Source: JAUZRW01 sp964549915 (GTDB taxonomy: Bacteria > Chloroflexota > Anaerolineae > Aggregatilineales > Phototrophicaceae). From it: a DNA stretch of 64,000 bases. Shown one piece after another: positions 52,754 to 61,842 of this stretch (positions within the stretch are counted from its first letter, which is position 1; each line of letters starts with the position of its first letter). The notes under the pieces are model-generated. The model saw only the letters and a list, made by a program, of their open reading frames with translations. It ran no database searches and was not told the DNA's origin. Where the stretch lies: assembly GCA_964549915.1 (NCBI GenBank), contig CAZJWX010000009.1:42296-106295 (forward strand), read 5' to 3'. The position numbers were made by a program, and so were the translations under genes.

Positions 52754-53290
52754 ATGTCTGCCTACATCATCCGCCAGGCCACGCCCGATGATGCCGAACA
52801 AGTCATCGCGCATGTCAAGCGTATCGCGGATGAGCCGAATAACGGCATCGCGATGTCGTCTTCTGCGGAATTCACCATGACAGTGGAAGAAGAGCGAGAA
52901 TTCCTGGCGAAGGCCGCTGCCGCAGACAATGAATTGTATCTGGTTGCAGAGGCCGCTGGCGCGATCATCGGCACGGCACATTGCCGCCCGCCGAGTCCCC
53001 GTTTTGGCTTTCGGCACACGGCCTCGTTAGGGGTTTCGGTACACAGGGACTGGCGGGGTAGGGGCGTCGGCACAGCGCTGATGCAGGGGTTGATCGACTT
53101 CGCGCGAGAGAATCCACGCATCAAGCGGCTGGAATTGTCCGTCTTCCACAATAACCCCGGCGCAATCCACGTCTACGAGAAATTGGGTTTCCAGCATGAA
53201 GGAGTGCGCCGCAGCGCTTTCTACAAAGAGGGACAGTTCCTCGATATGATCTTCATGGCAATCGTTTTCGAAAAGGACATCATTGTATGA
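52754..53290 (+). CDS. GNAT-family N-acetyltransferase
   Basis: A 178-residue acetyltransferase. The acetyl-CoA site is VHRDWRGRGVGTALMQGLIDFAR (R-x-x-G-x-G/A), followed by LELSVFHNNPGAIHVYEKLGFQHEGVRR, which is characteristic. The substrate (amine, amino acid or protein N-terminus) is unknown. Start at the ATG 52754 with GAGGAAG upstream, after the terminator. It overlaps the HD gene by 4 bases. Confidence 0.88.
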   Translation: MSAYIIRQATPDDAEQVIAHVKRIADEPNNGIAMSSSAEFTMTVEEEREFLAKAAAADNELYLVAEAAGAIIGTAHCRPPSPRFGFRHTASLGVSVHRDWRGRGVGTALMQGLIDFARENPRIKRLELSVFHNNPGAIHVYEKLGFQHEGVRRSAFYKEGQFLDMIFMAIVFEKDIIV

Positions 53291-53853
53291 AACGCGAAGA
53301 AGCCTGGGATATTGTCTGCGAATTTGTGCAGTCGGATAGTTTGCGCAAGCATATGCTCTCGGTCGAGGTGGCCATGCGCTCTTACGCCGAGCATTATGGC
53401 GAAGACCCGGATTCCTGGGGGCTGGTCGGCCTCCTGCACGACTTCGATTGGGAGATTCATCCTTCGCTCGAACAACATCCGATGGATGGTGCGCCAATTT
53501 TGCGGGAGCGCGGTGTCGATGAAGAAGACATCCGCACCATTCTCAGTCATGGGCCGTTGGCAGCGGATGATCGCATCACCCTGCGCGATAAGGCACTCTA
53601 CGCCGTCGATGAACTGACAGGTTTAATCACGGCGGTTGCGCTTGTGCGTCCCAGCAAAGACATTCGAGATGTGAAGGTCAAGTCGATCAAGAAGAAGTGG
53701 AAGGACAGGTCTTTCGCGGCGGGTGTCAATCGCGAAGATGTGGAGCAAGGGTGCGAAGTGCTGGGTGTAGACGTCTGGGAATTTCACATTCCGCTGGTGC
53801 TGAAGGCCATGCAAGAGAATGCTGAGTTACTCGGCCTCGCAGGCGAAGGGTAG
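53287..53853 (+). CDS. HD-domain protein
   Basis: A 188-residue HD-superfamily protein. The HD pair is in GLVGLLHDFDWEIHP, with an earlier His in RKHMLSVEVAM and a later HGP (ILSHGP) consistent with a metal-binding phosphohydrolase fold. These proteins are often annotated as hydrolases without known substrate. ATGA overlap with the GNAT gene couples the two. Confidence 0.82.
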   Translation: MKREEAWDIVCEFVQSDSLRKHMLSVEVAMRSYAEHYGEDPDSWGLVGLLHDFDWEIHPSLEQHPMDGAPILRERGVDEEDIRTILSHGPLAADDRITLRDKALYAVDELTGLITAVALVRPSKDIRDVKVKSIKKKWKDRSFAAGVNREDVEQGCEVLGVDVWEFHIPLVLKAMQENAELLGLAGEG

Positions 53854-53868
53854 GCACCGCTGGATTGT

Positions 53869-53892
53869 GGGGGCGATTCGCCAATCGCCCCC
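53869..53892. terminator. Hairpin between convergent genes
   Basis: Perfect 10-base GC stem GGGGGCGATT / AATCGCCCCC with a 4-base loop, lying between the HD gene and the L,D-transpeptidase gene. No T-run on either side; probably a two-way terminator. Confidence 0.6.
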
Positions 53893-53909
53893 GATAGGTC
53901 GTCGATACT

Positions 53910-55010
53910 TCAATACTGCACGTAAACAGGCGTGCCCAGGCTGGCGAAATTATAGAACCAGAGCGCGTCCTCGTTGGTCATATTCACACAGCCATGGCTC
54001 ATCGGCTGGCCGAAGTTGCTGTGCCAGTATGTCCCATGGAAGCCATACCCCTGGTAGAAGTACATCACCCACTGCACATTGGGCAGCCAGTAGCCGGGGC
54101 CGCTCATCGTCTGGGCGGGGGTCTTGTGCCAGATGGCGTATTCGCCCTGTACGGTCGGTGTCGCGGGCAGCCCGGTAGAGACCAGGGCGCTGTACTTCAG
54201 TTCGCCATCTTCATAGGCGTAGGCCATTTGCGTGCTGAGGTCAACGACCAGTTCGCGTCCTACACCCCAATGTGCGCCGGGATCGTCCAGACTCTGGGCA
54301 ATAGTGGGTACGCTGTTCGTCACGGATGGCTGCTGTGGTGCCGCCGTACCGGGGATGGTCAACGACATGCCCGCGTAAATCGTGTTCGGGTTAGTGATGC
54401 CGTTGGCTTCGGCGATGCTCGTCCAGGGAACCCCATAAGTCCGCGCGATCTGAGAGAGGTGTTCGCCCCGCTGCACGATATGCGTGATCTCGACAGGTTC
54501 TGGCGTAGGCAGAATCGTATCAGAGGACGGTTCCGCAGCGGGAGCTTCGGCGGTGGCTTCTTCGGGGAGCGGGGCAGAAGCGTCCGCCGTCCAGATTTGT
54601 AGTTCCTGCCCGGCGTAAATGGTGTTGGGATTGGTGATATTGTTGGCCTGTAGAATCTGGTCAACGGTCACCCCATAAGCCTGCGCAATCGTCCCGAGCG
54701 TTTCGCCGCGCTGGATCGTGTGGATAATCGGTGCAGTGGCCACCAGTGGATTCTCAATGTCGTCCCCTGCGTCTGGCGCAGAGAGGCCGGGAATCATCAG
54801 TTCCTGCCCGACGAAGATACGCGTCGGGTCGCCGATATCGTTGGCGGCAGCGAGTTCGTTCATATCTACGCCGTAGCGCAGCGCGATGCGGAACAAGTTT
54901 TCCCCCGGTTGCACGACATGGGTGACGTTGTCTTCAGGCTGGGCGGTTGCCGGAAGACCGGGTACAGTGAGTAGCAATCCGACGACAACGAGCAGAACCA
55001 TACGCAGCAT
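53910..55010 (-). CDS. LysM-repeat L,D-transpeptidase
   Basis: A 366-residue exported protein. A signal peptide (about 1-23) is followed by three LysM modules (about 30-74, 97-139, 175-218; HVVQPGENLFRIALRYGV, HTIQRGETLGTIAQAYGV, HIVQRGEHLSQIARTYGV) that bind peptidoglycan, separated by Pro/Ala linkers. The C-terminal YkuD domain (about 245-366) has VDLSTQMAYAYEDGELKYSALVSTG and the catalytic HGTYWHSNFGQPMSHGCVNM. It cross-links or anchors to wall peptides. GAGAGGGAT precedes the ATG. Confidence 0.93.
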   Translation of the reverse strand: MLRMVLLVVVGLLLTVPGLPATAQPEDNVTHVVQPGENLFRIALRYGVDMNELAAANDIGDPTRIFVGQELMIPGLSAPDAGDDIENPLVATAPIIHTIQRGETLGTIAQAYGVTVDQILQANNITNPNTIYAGQELQIWTADASAPLPEEATAEAPAAEPSSDTILPTPEPVEITHIVQRGEHLSQIARTYGVPWTSIAEANGITNPNTIYAGMSLTIPGTAAPQQPSVTNSVPTIAQSLDDPGAHWGVGRELVVDLSTQMAYAYEDGELKYSALVSTGLPATPTVQGEYAIWHKTPAQTMSGPGYWLPNVQWVMYFYQGYGFHGTYWHSNFGQPMSHGCVNMTNEDALWFYNFASLGTPVYVQY

Positions 55011-55190
55011 ATTTCATCCCTCTCGTAACAATGCAGTACCAATATCCTACGGTGATAGACCCATCCGCACAACTGAACGTTGCATATTCTAACGCTTCCC
55101 CAACGGCTCGACCACTCATGCGATTGCTGCTAACCCGGTTTGCCAGTACAATGCGAAGCGAAAAGTCGGCATGAACGATCATCAGGGCGC

Positions 55191-57401
55191 ATGTTCCTAC
55201 GTCTGTATCGCATAACGGATAAATCCGGCCTCGTCGTTTTGAAACTCAGTGCGGCGGCAGCAGATTGGCTGCTGACGAGTGGGGCTGTTCTCACGGATAG
55301 CCTGGGTGGAGTCGTCGGCCTCATACGCCGCCTGTTCCGCTTGTTGCTGGCAGGTCTGAGTGCGCTGTTGGCGCTGCTGCTGGCTTTCCTCTCCGGCATT
55401 TGGGATTTGCTGCGTAGATTGGGTCGGCTGGCGGGGCGCGGTCTCGCCTTGCTCTTCGGTGGTGCTTCGCGGGTCTCCGGGACGGCACTGCGGGCTGGCA
55501 ATGTCGCGCTGCGTTCGAGTGCACGTACCGTGAGCGAGTCTGCTGGTGGTGCGATGGCACGGCGTTCGACCCGCGACGAGATTGATGTTATCATCAAGGA
55601 AGACCCGCTGCGCGTGCAGAATCGTCGCCTGAGCTTCATGGTGATCCTCTTCGGTATCGTCGCGTTAGGTGCGCTGCTGTGGGCGACCGATCCGAGCCGT
55701 ACTGTTGCGACACCGCCTGTAGGCGCGGCGAACTTGAATGGTGACCTCGCGGCTGCTACGCCAGAGCCTGATCAAGAACAGGTCGAAATTGCTGCCATTC
55801 CATCGCCGATTCCCACTGCAACCCAGGTGCCAGAGGCGCTGCGCCCACGCGGCACAATTGCCTACACGGTGCGGGAGCGTGGGCAAACGGATTTATGGGC
55901 AGTAGGAGTCGGGTCGCGTTCGCCGATTCGCATCACCAATGACCGTGCGGATGAGCGGGATGCCGAATGGAACGTAGACGGCACGCGACTGGCCTATGCA
56001 TCGCGCCAGGATGGCAATTGGGAACTCTATGTCTATACGCTGGTGACGCAGCAAATTGATCGCGTGACCTTCGACCTCTCGTTCCAGGCCAACCCAACCT
56101 GGAGTCCCGACAGCCTCTGGATCGCATACGAGAACTATGTGGGCGAGAATCTCGACATCTACGCCCTGCCGATTGATGGCTCTGATACGCCTCGTCAGGT
56201 GACCAGTCATCCCGCGCCGGATTTTTCGCCTTCCTGGTCTCCTGATGGGCGTCAAATAGCCTTTGTTTCCTGGCGCGATGGCAATCAGGACATTTACATC
56301 ATCAGCCTGGATGACCTCACTATCACCAACGTGACCAACACGCCGCTCATCAACGAAGATCACCCTGAATGGTCACCGGATGGCAGCGCTCTGGCCTTCA
56401 GTGCCTGGGAGCAGGGAGCCGAGAAAGTCTTCGTCAAGCGCCTTGACGATCTTGACCGTCCCGCAGAAGTCATCAGTTTTGGGCGGACTCCCGCATGGTC
56501 ACCGGACGGCAGCAGTCTGATCTATGCCGTTGACGCAACGGATGGCAGCCAGACGTATCTCTCCGCGCTGACATATAGCGGCGAAGGTGGCGTGCCGACT
56601 CAGGTTGTGGGGTTGCCGCACGGGGCGACGGCTCCCACCTGGTCGGAGCAGATTCTGCCGCAGTCGATGCTCGCCAGCGGCGGTCTGGAACTTGGTGTGG
56701 CTGATCCGCTCTTCGACGAGCAAGAGAACAGCTTCGACGGCACCTTATACTATCTGCAGTCCTTGGGCAATGTGCAGGCGGAGCAGCCCTTCCTCAGTGA
56801 TACCGTTGATGAGTCCTTCAAGGCGCTGCGCCAGCGCGTGCTGGACGAAACCGGACGAGACTTCCTGCGCACGCTGGATGACGCCTTCTGGACGCTGGAA
56901 CGACGGCCCGAACCGGGCGAAGAGCGCCGAAGCTGGCACATGACCGGGCGTGCTGTTGAAATCGCTAGCAGCGAGATTCTGGGCTTCCCGCCGACGCTGG
57001 AGGTCGTGCGCGAGGAGCGCGGCGTCGATACGTACTGGCGGCTCTACATCCGCGTGGATGAAGACCAGCAATCCGGTCAATTGGGCGAGCCGCTGCGCCG
57101 GATGCCCTGGGATTTCCTGGCGGCAACGCAGGGTGACATTGAAGCCTTCAACAATGGTGGGCGGCTGCGACGCGAGATGCCTGCGGGATATTATGTCGAT
57201 TTCACCCAGCTAGCGCTCGACTACGGCTGGGAGCGTAGGCCGGCGGGCACGGACTGGCGTGGCAACGTCAATGCTCGCAATTATGCCTTGTATCTGAATG
57301 TGCCGGACGGCTACACCTGGTGTGATGCGATGCAAGAGATTCATGCAGAAGGGCAGATCGCCAATTTTGATTGTACGGAAACCGTGAGCGAGGCGCAGTA
57401 A
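55191..57401 (+). CDS. Membrane-anchored TolB-like beta-propeller with degenerate VanY/M15-like C-terminal domain
   Basis: A 736-residue protein. The N-terminus (about 15-110) is a leucine-rich amphipathic stretch, then one clear membrane helix (about 147-166). After a Pro-rich linker come five PD40/TolB repeats (EWNVDGTRLAYAS, TWSPDSLWIAYEN, SWSPDGRQIAFVS, EWSPDGSALAFSA, AWSPDGSSLIYAV), a propeller. The C-terminal part has SWHMTGRAVE (581-590), close to the SxHxxGxAxD zinc motif of M15 D,D-carboxypeptidases, and EPLRRMPWDF (D641) where EPWH is expected, so the zinc site looks lost. ATG 55191 chosen over a longer frame. It is read with the M23 gene, 2 bases apart. Confidence 0.72.
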   Translation: MFLRLYRITDKSGLVVLKLSAAAADWLLTSGAVLTDSLGGVVGLIRRLFRLLLAGLSALLALLLAFLSGIWDLLRRLGRLAGRGLALLFGGASRVSGTALRAGNVALRSSARTVSESAGGAMARRSTRDEIDVIIKEDPLRVQNRRLSFMVILFGIVALGALLWATDPSRTVATPPVGAANLNGDLAAATPEPDQEQVEIAAIPSPIPTATQVPEALRPRGTIAYTVRERGQTDLWAVGVGSRSPIRITNDRADERDAEWNVDGTRLAYASRQDGNWELYVYTLVTQQIDRVTFDLSFQANPTWSPDSLWIAYENYVGENLDIYALPIDGSDTPRQVTSHPAPDFSPSWSPDGRQIAFVSWRDGNQDIYIISLDDLTITNVTNTPLINEDHPEWSPDGSALAFSAWEQGAEKVFVKRLDDLDRPAEVISFGRTPAWSPDGSSLIYAVDATDGSQTYLSALTYSGEGGVPTQVVGLPHGATAPTWSEQILPQSMLASGGLELGVADPLFDEQENSFDGTLYYLQSLGNVQAEQPFLSDTVDESFKALRQRVLDETGRDFLRTLDDAFWTLERRPEPGEERRSWHMTGRAVEIASSEILGFPPTLEVVREERGVDTYWRLYIRVDEDQQSGQLGEPLRRMPWDFLAATQGDIEAFNNGGRLRREMPAGYYVDFTQLALDYGWERRPAGTDWRGNVNARNYALYLNVPDGYTWCDAMQEIHAEGQIANFDCTETVSEAQ

Positions 57402-57403
57402 CC

Positions 57404-58693
57404 ATGCAACGACGCAGCGGCTTTTCGACCTTTCTCCTGTTGTTGCTGGCTATCGGTGGTTTTGTGGGCGTCCTCTGGGCGAACGCCAACAATGCGACGC
57501 CATTGGCTCCTGTGCTGCCAACGGAAGCCCAGCCCACAGAGGGTGGGGCGGATGTGGCCCAGCTTCTCGATAGCAACTTCGGCAGTGGCACGACTCCGGT
57601 TCCGACGGTCGAGATTCCGCAGATGCAGCCAACGCGGGCGGTAGTCGCGCAGCCCGCAGGCCCCACTGCTACGCCATTACGTGCTGCGGATGCCGAAGAG
57701 GCGCAGGCAGCCGAACTGCCCATCGGTGCAACGCCGACGCTGCCGCCGGCAACCGTTGTCGTACCCGTTCAGAGCACCCGCGATCCCGCCAGTTGGAGTC
57801 CCCCACCGCTGATCCCGCCGCTCTCACGTGATCCATTGGGCCGTGACCACTACTGGTTGCACCGCCCGATTGCCTCGGATGGCAATAATTCGTTGCTCTT
57901 CGTTTATACCTTTGGCTCCGATGGCCCAGAAAACCAATGGCGCGTACATCACGGCATCGATATGCCCAATCCCATTGGCGAAGAAGTCTATGCTGCTGGG
58001 GATGGCGTCGTGCTGTTCGCTTCTGACGGTCGTTCCGGCCAGACCGATATCTTCCAGAATACGAGTTCATATGGCAATGTCGTCTTCATTGAGCACGACT
58101 TCAGCTACGAAGGTCAGCCCATTTATACGCTTTACGCACACTTGCAAGCTGCCCTGGTGACAGCCGGCGATGTCGTACAGGCAGGTGATCCAATTGGGTT
58201 GGTGGGCAATACAGGAGTCGTTTCCGGGCCTCACGTTCATTTTGAAGTGCGCGTAGGCTCAGATCGCTACGGGGCGACGTATAATCCTGTGTTGTGGATG
58301 GTACCGTATGAAGGGCACGGAGTCATCGCAGGGCGTGTGGTCGATGCCGAGGGCAACTTCGTAGATGACATCCTCGTGACCATCCGCAGCTTCGAGACGG
58401 GGCTGCTGCACCCTGCAACGGTGACCACCTACAACTTCCCCGGCACGGTAGATGATGTGAACCCCGACCCCAACTGGCAGGAGAACTTCGCCATCACCGA
58501 TATTCCAGTTGGGCGCTGGGATGTGATCGTCAGTCTGAACGGACAGCGTATCGTTCAACAGGTCGAAGTCTTTGAGGGGACAACATCCTTTGTGGAACTG
58601 CGCTTGCCAGCGACACCGACTGAAGACACACCCGACGAAACGCCGCCCGATGAGACGACTGACGACCAAAACGACGGGGAAGCGTCAAGTTGA
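57404..58693 (+). CDS. M23 (LytM) peptidoglycan endopeptidase
   Basis: A 429-residue exported metallopeptidase. One N-terminal anchor (about 8-25) and a long Thr/Pro linker (to about 145) lead to the M23 core: VHHGIDMPNPIGEEVYAAGDGVV (HxxxD), VIEHD-like VFIEHDFSYEGQPIYTLYAHLQ and HVHFEVRVG, the zinc and catalytic His set. A carboxypeptidase-regulatory-like beta domain (GRVVDAEGNFVDDILVTIRSFETG) follows, and an acidic Thr/Asp-rich end. It would cut cross-bridges outside the membrane. The ATG at 57404 follows the previous stop by 2 bases. Confidence 0.9.
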   Translation: MQRRSGFSTFLLLLLAIGGFVGVLWANANNATPLAPVLPTEAQPTEGGADVAQLLDSNFGSGTTPVPTVEIPQMQPTRAVVAQPAGPTATPLRAADAEEAQAAELPIGATPTLPPATVVVPVQSTRDPASWSPPPLIPPLSRDPLGRDHYWLHRPIASDGNNSLLFVYTFGSDGPENQWRVHHGIDMPNPIGEEVYAAGDGVVLFASDGRSGQTDIFQNTSSYGNVVFIEHDFSYEGQPIYTLYAHLQAALVTAGDVVQAGDPIGLVGNTGVVSGPHVHFEVRVGSDRYGATYNPVLWMVPYEGHGVIAGRVVDAEGNFVDDILVTIRSFETGLLHPATVTTYNFPGTVDDVNPDPNWQENFAITDIPVGRWDVIVSLNGQRIVQQVEVFEGTTSFVELRLPATPTEDTPDETPPDETTDDQNDGEASS

Positions 58694-58769
58694 GCGCTAG
58701 GCGCACCTCATGAAATCCGCTAGACTACTCCCTATGCAATCCCAGCCACACTGAGGAGAGAGTTTCCGC

Positions 58770-60929
58770 ATGAACCGAATCTTCCGGTTATTTCCTATAT
58801 TGATTGTCCTGAGCGTGATGATGCTCCTCGCGCAGAATTGGGTATTGGCGCAGGAAGTCCCAACGACCCTGACGCCCGACGCGCCGATTGCGGGTGAACT
58901 GAGTGCTGAAAACATCAGCGACGTGTATCGCCTGCAAGCAGAAGCAGACACCACGCTGACGGTGACGGCAACCAGCGATGCGCTGCCGCTGGCAATGATT
59001 CTGACGGATGCTCAGGGCGTTGCCTACGCAGAAGTCGTTGCGGATGACCTCGGCGTTGCAACCCTAGACTCGTTCGCGATTGAGATCAGCGGTCTGTACT
59101 TCGTGACCGTTTTCGCTGCACCCGGAGCGGAGTCGGCAGGTGGTGCTTACGAGATCCTGCTCACGCTGGAAGGTGAGGCTGCTGCCGAGACAACGCCAGA
59201 AACAACGGAAGCCGTCGAAGACGCGCCTACAACGGCACCAGAGACTACCGAACCCGCTGCCCTGCAACCGCCAACCGACATTCTGCTGAACAACGGCATG
59301 GAAGTTCGGTTGGAATGGGACGCCGCAGTGGATCTGAATCTGGAAGTTCGCGACCCGCTCAGCAACTCCCTGTTCTTCGACAGCCGTACATCGCCCATTG
59401 GCGGTGAATTCGGTTTCGATGTCAACGGACTGTGTGAAGTCATCACGCCGGATCCGGTGGAGACCGCGACCTGGCCTGCGGGCTTCCTGCCGACGGGCAG
59501 CTACGAAATCCTGGTTTTCTACCGCCAGGATTGCGAGGGAATCTCGCAGACGATTGATTTCACGTTGACGGTCACAGTCGATGGTCAGACGCTGGAGACT
59601 GTTTCGGCGACTCTGCCGCCTCCCCCGGCTGCGGATGTGGACAGCGTGTACCTCGCAAATTATGTCGTCAACGCAGATGGTACAGCCAGCATCAATCAGG
59701 GTGGGTACTATCCGGATACCAGTATCAATCAGCTTCCGGCTCCAGTGGAAGAAGTCACTGCAAATCCCAGGCCGATCCAGCGGGATGTCCCGGTACAGGG
59801 AGCGATCTTCGAGCAGCAGGATTATGTGGCATACACCTTTGCCGCTGAGGCCGATGAAGTGGTCACCATTCAGATGACGGCGACCTCGGGGAGCCTGGAT
59901 ACCCTCTTGCAGCTAATTGGCCCCAGTGGCGCAGTTGTGGAAGTGAACGATGACTTCGAGGGCACCAACTCTACGATTGCCAATGCTCGCCTGTTGCAGG
60001 CTGGAACCTACACCATCGTAGCCAGTCGCTATGGCAAGGAGATCGGCGGTACGGAAGGCGAGTTCCAGTTGGTGCTGAGCGGCTCAACGGATACGCTGCC
60101 CTCCAATCTTGCGAATCTCAATCTGCCTGATGGTGACATCGAAGTCTACCTGACCTGGGAGACGAACGCAGACCTCCAGCTTCTCGTGCGCGATCCTGCT
60201 GGACAGGCGATTTTCGATGACCAACCGCGCTCGACGAGTGGCGGCTTGCTGGCTGCAAATGGCAACGTTGGCTGCCAGGTCAGCGAGGGTACAGCCGTCT
60301 CCTACATTTACTGGCCACTCGGCTTGCTACGACCCGGCATCTACGAGACGGAAGTCTGGTTCCAGAACCAATGTGGGGACACGACCCCGCCGGAGTTTAC
60401 GTTGACGATTGTGGTCGATGATGAGGTGGTCGCTGTGGAGCGCCGCATCCCGGCCTTCAACGACCGCTATGTGCAGACGTTCGTCGTCGAAGCAGATGGC
60501 AGCACCCGTGTACTGCCGGGTGGCTTCAACAGCGAGGGCACGGCTGGATTCGACTTCCGCTCAGAACCCGCGCTGCCCATCCAGTTGAACGTGCCCGTCA
60601 ATGGCTCGATCACGCTGGACAATGCCTTCGATGTATACAGCTTCCAGGGCACGGCAGGGGATGTCGTTACGATCCGTATGGAGGCCACACAGGGTACGCT
60701 GGATACCAAACTGTTCCTGGTTGGCCCCAGCGGTGCAGAGCTGATCGTCAATGATGATGCCGACCCGGCATTGGTCACAGGTGTGGAAGGGCGCACGACT
60801 GACTCGCTCATCAGCGCCTTCACCTTGACAGAGACAGGGGAATATCTGATCGTGGCAACGCGATTCGGCGATGTCAACGGCGGCACAACAGGAGGCTATC
60901 GCCTCACGCTTCAGTCGGCCTCGAATTAG
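58770..60929 (+). CDS. Secreted repeat protein of PPC-like and beta-sandwich modules
   Basis: A 719-residue exported protein with a signal peptide (about 1-27). I read the order PPC-like, sandwich, PPC-like, sandwich, PPC-like. The PPC (pre-peptidase C-terminal) modules share YTFAAEADEVVTIQM/YSFQGTAGDVVTIRM, ATSGSLDTLLQLIGPSGA and EVNDDFEGTNS. The two sandwiches share LRLEWDAAVDLNLEVRDP / VYLTWETNADLQLLVRDP and a Cys pair each (NGLCEV with YRQDCEG; NVGCQV with FQNQCGD), probably disulfides. No peptidase domain is present. GAGGAGAG precedes the ATG. Its role may be adhesion or surface structure. Confidence 0.72.
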   Translation: MNRIFRLFPILIVLSVMMLLAQNWVLAQEVPTTLTPDAPIAGELSAENISDVYRLQAEADTTLTVTATSDALPLAMILTDAQGVAYAEVVADDLGVATLDSFAIEISGLYFVTVFAAPGAESAGGAYEILLTLEGEAAAETTPETTEAVEDAPTTAPETTEPAALQPPTDILLNNGMEVRLEWDAAVDLNLEVRDPLSNSLFFDSRTSPIGGEFGFDVNGLCEVITPDPVETATWPAGFLPTGSYEILVFYRQDCEGISQTIDFTLTVTVDGQTLETVSATLPPPPAADVDSVYLANYVVNADGTASINQGGYYPDTSINQLPAPVEEVTANPRPIQRDVPVQGAIFEQQDYVAYTFAAEADEVVTIQMTATSGSLDTLLQLIGPSGAVVEVNDDFEGTNSTIANARLLQAGTYTIVASRYGKEIGGTEGEFQLVLSGSTDTLPSNLANLNLPDGDIEVYLTWETNADLQLLVRDPAGQAIFDDQPRSTSGGLLAANGNVGCQVSEGTAVSYIYWPLGLLRPGIYETEVWFQNQCGDTTPPEFTLTIVVDDEVVAVERRIPAFNDRYVQTFVVEADGSTRVLPGGFNSEGTAGFDFRSEPALPIQLNVPVNGSITLDNAFDVYSFQGTAGDVVTIRMEATQGTLDTKLFLVGPSGAELIVNDDADPALVTGVEGRTTDSLISAFTLTETGEYLIVATRFGDVNGGTTGGYRLTLQSASN

Positions 60930-60943
60930 GGCCGCATCATTGG

Positions 60944-60970
60944 GAGACCTCGCAAAAGTTGAGGTCTCTT
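60944..60970 (+). terminator. Terminator-like hairpin
   Basis: Perfect 8-base stem GAGACCTC / GAGGTCTC with a 9-base loop, followed by TT. It follows the repeat protein by 14 bases. Confidence 0.6.
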
Positions 60971-61038
60971 CGCTTGCAATGAATGACCCATAAACCACGA
61001 AACGCGCCTGTGCAAGGCTGTACAATCACCTATGGCTC

Positions 61039-61047
61039 TGCTACGAT
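61039..61047 (+). promoter_or_regulatory. Possible extended -10 for the lipoprotein gene
   Basis: TGCTACGAT, 27 bases before the ATG at 61075. Confidence 0.35.
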
Positions 61048-61074
61048 GGCGCTGACTCAAGGAGCCATTAGGAA

Positions 61075-61761
61075 ATGGTCAACACTATGTCTTATCGCTG
61101 GATACTGCTGATCCCGCTGGTTTTGTTCGTCAGTGCAGCCTGTGCTCCTGCTCCCAATCTCTTGAATGATGAGTACTTGCGTGATATGACGCTGATTTCC
61201 GGCGAACCCTGTGCAGCCCCTTGCTGGCAGGATTTGACGCCAGGCGAAACCTCCTGGGAAGAAGCCAGCGATTACATTGAGACTTCGGGTCTATACACAG
61301 ACGTAGAGCGCAGCACCAGCGAAGAAGAAGGCAACAACGCCGAAGCAATCTCATTTGGCGAGACCGAAGGCCAACCTTGCTGCTACATCTACACAGCGGA
61401 AGGGGAGACCGTTGATCGCATCTGGTTGCTGCTGGCTCCGCAAATGCTGCTGGATCAAGTGATTGATGAATATGGCGAACCCGAATTCATCCAGGCGGAA
61501 GACTTCCCCGGGGATCAGGCACTGGTAGCGCTGCTGTATCCGGATATTCCGCTGGTTATCTATGCCTATGCAACATCCATCGCCGATGGGGAATTGACCC
61601 CTGGCAGCGATGTAATTGGTGCCCTCTATCTTTCGGACGCAGAGATGGAAACCGTTCTCGAATTTGAGAATCGCTATTTCTGGGAAGGGTATGGCCTTCT
61701 CTCCACGATGATCGATGGTGAATTTGATGTCACCGCGCAAGCGACCCCCAGTGGTGAGTGA
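61075..61761 (+). CDS. Predicted lipoprotein, unknown function
   Basis: A 228-residue protein with a lipoprotein signal: MSYRWILLIPLVLFVSAAC, with the lipobox at about 22-25. The mature part has cysteine pairs (GEPCAAPCWQD and GQPCCYIY) and is acidic and Glu/Asp-rich, with the pattern GEPCxxPCWQxxxPGxxxWxEA seen in small Chloroflexota lipoproteins, in my recollection. AGGA precedes the ATG; 61087 is an alternative start. No partner is evident. Confidence 0.65.
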   Translation: MVNTMSYRWILLIPLVLFVSAACAPAPNLLNDEYLRDMTLISGEPCAAPCWQDLTPGETSWEEASDYIETSGLYTDVERSTSEEEGNNAEAISFGETEGQPCCYIYTAEGETVDRIWLLLAPQMLLDQVIDEYGEPEFIQAEDFPGDQALVALLYPDIPLVIYAYATSIADGELTPGSDVIGALYLSDAEMETVLEFENRYFWEGYGLLSTMIDGEFDVTAQATPSGE

Positions 61762-61842
61762 AACAGCGCGTATTGAATGAGCAACTGACGCGATGAATGA
61801 GCATCGCGTTTCTGAACTGTCCAGAGAAAGGAACCGAACAAG

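Noticed and set aside
55086..55114. A possible minus-strand promoter (TAGAAT with TGGTCG) for the L,D-transpeptidase
   Set aside because: The -35 matches in only three positions and there is no TG extension; too weak to list.
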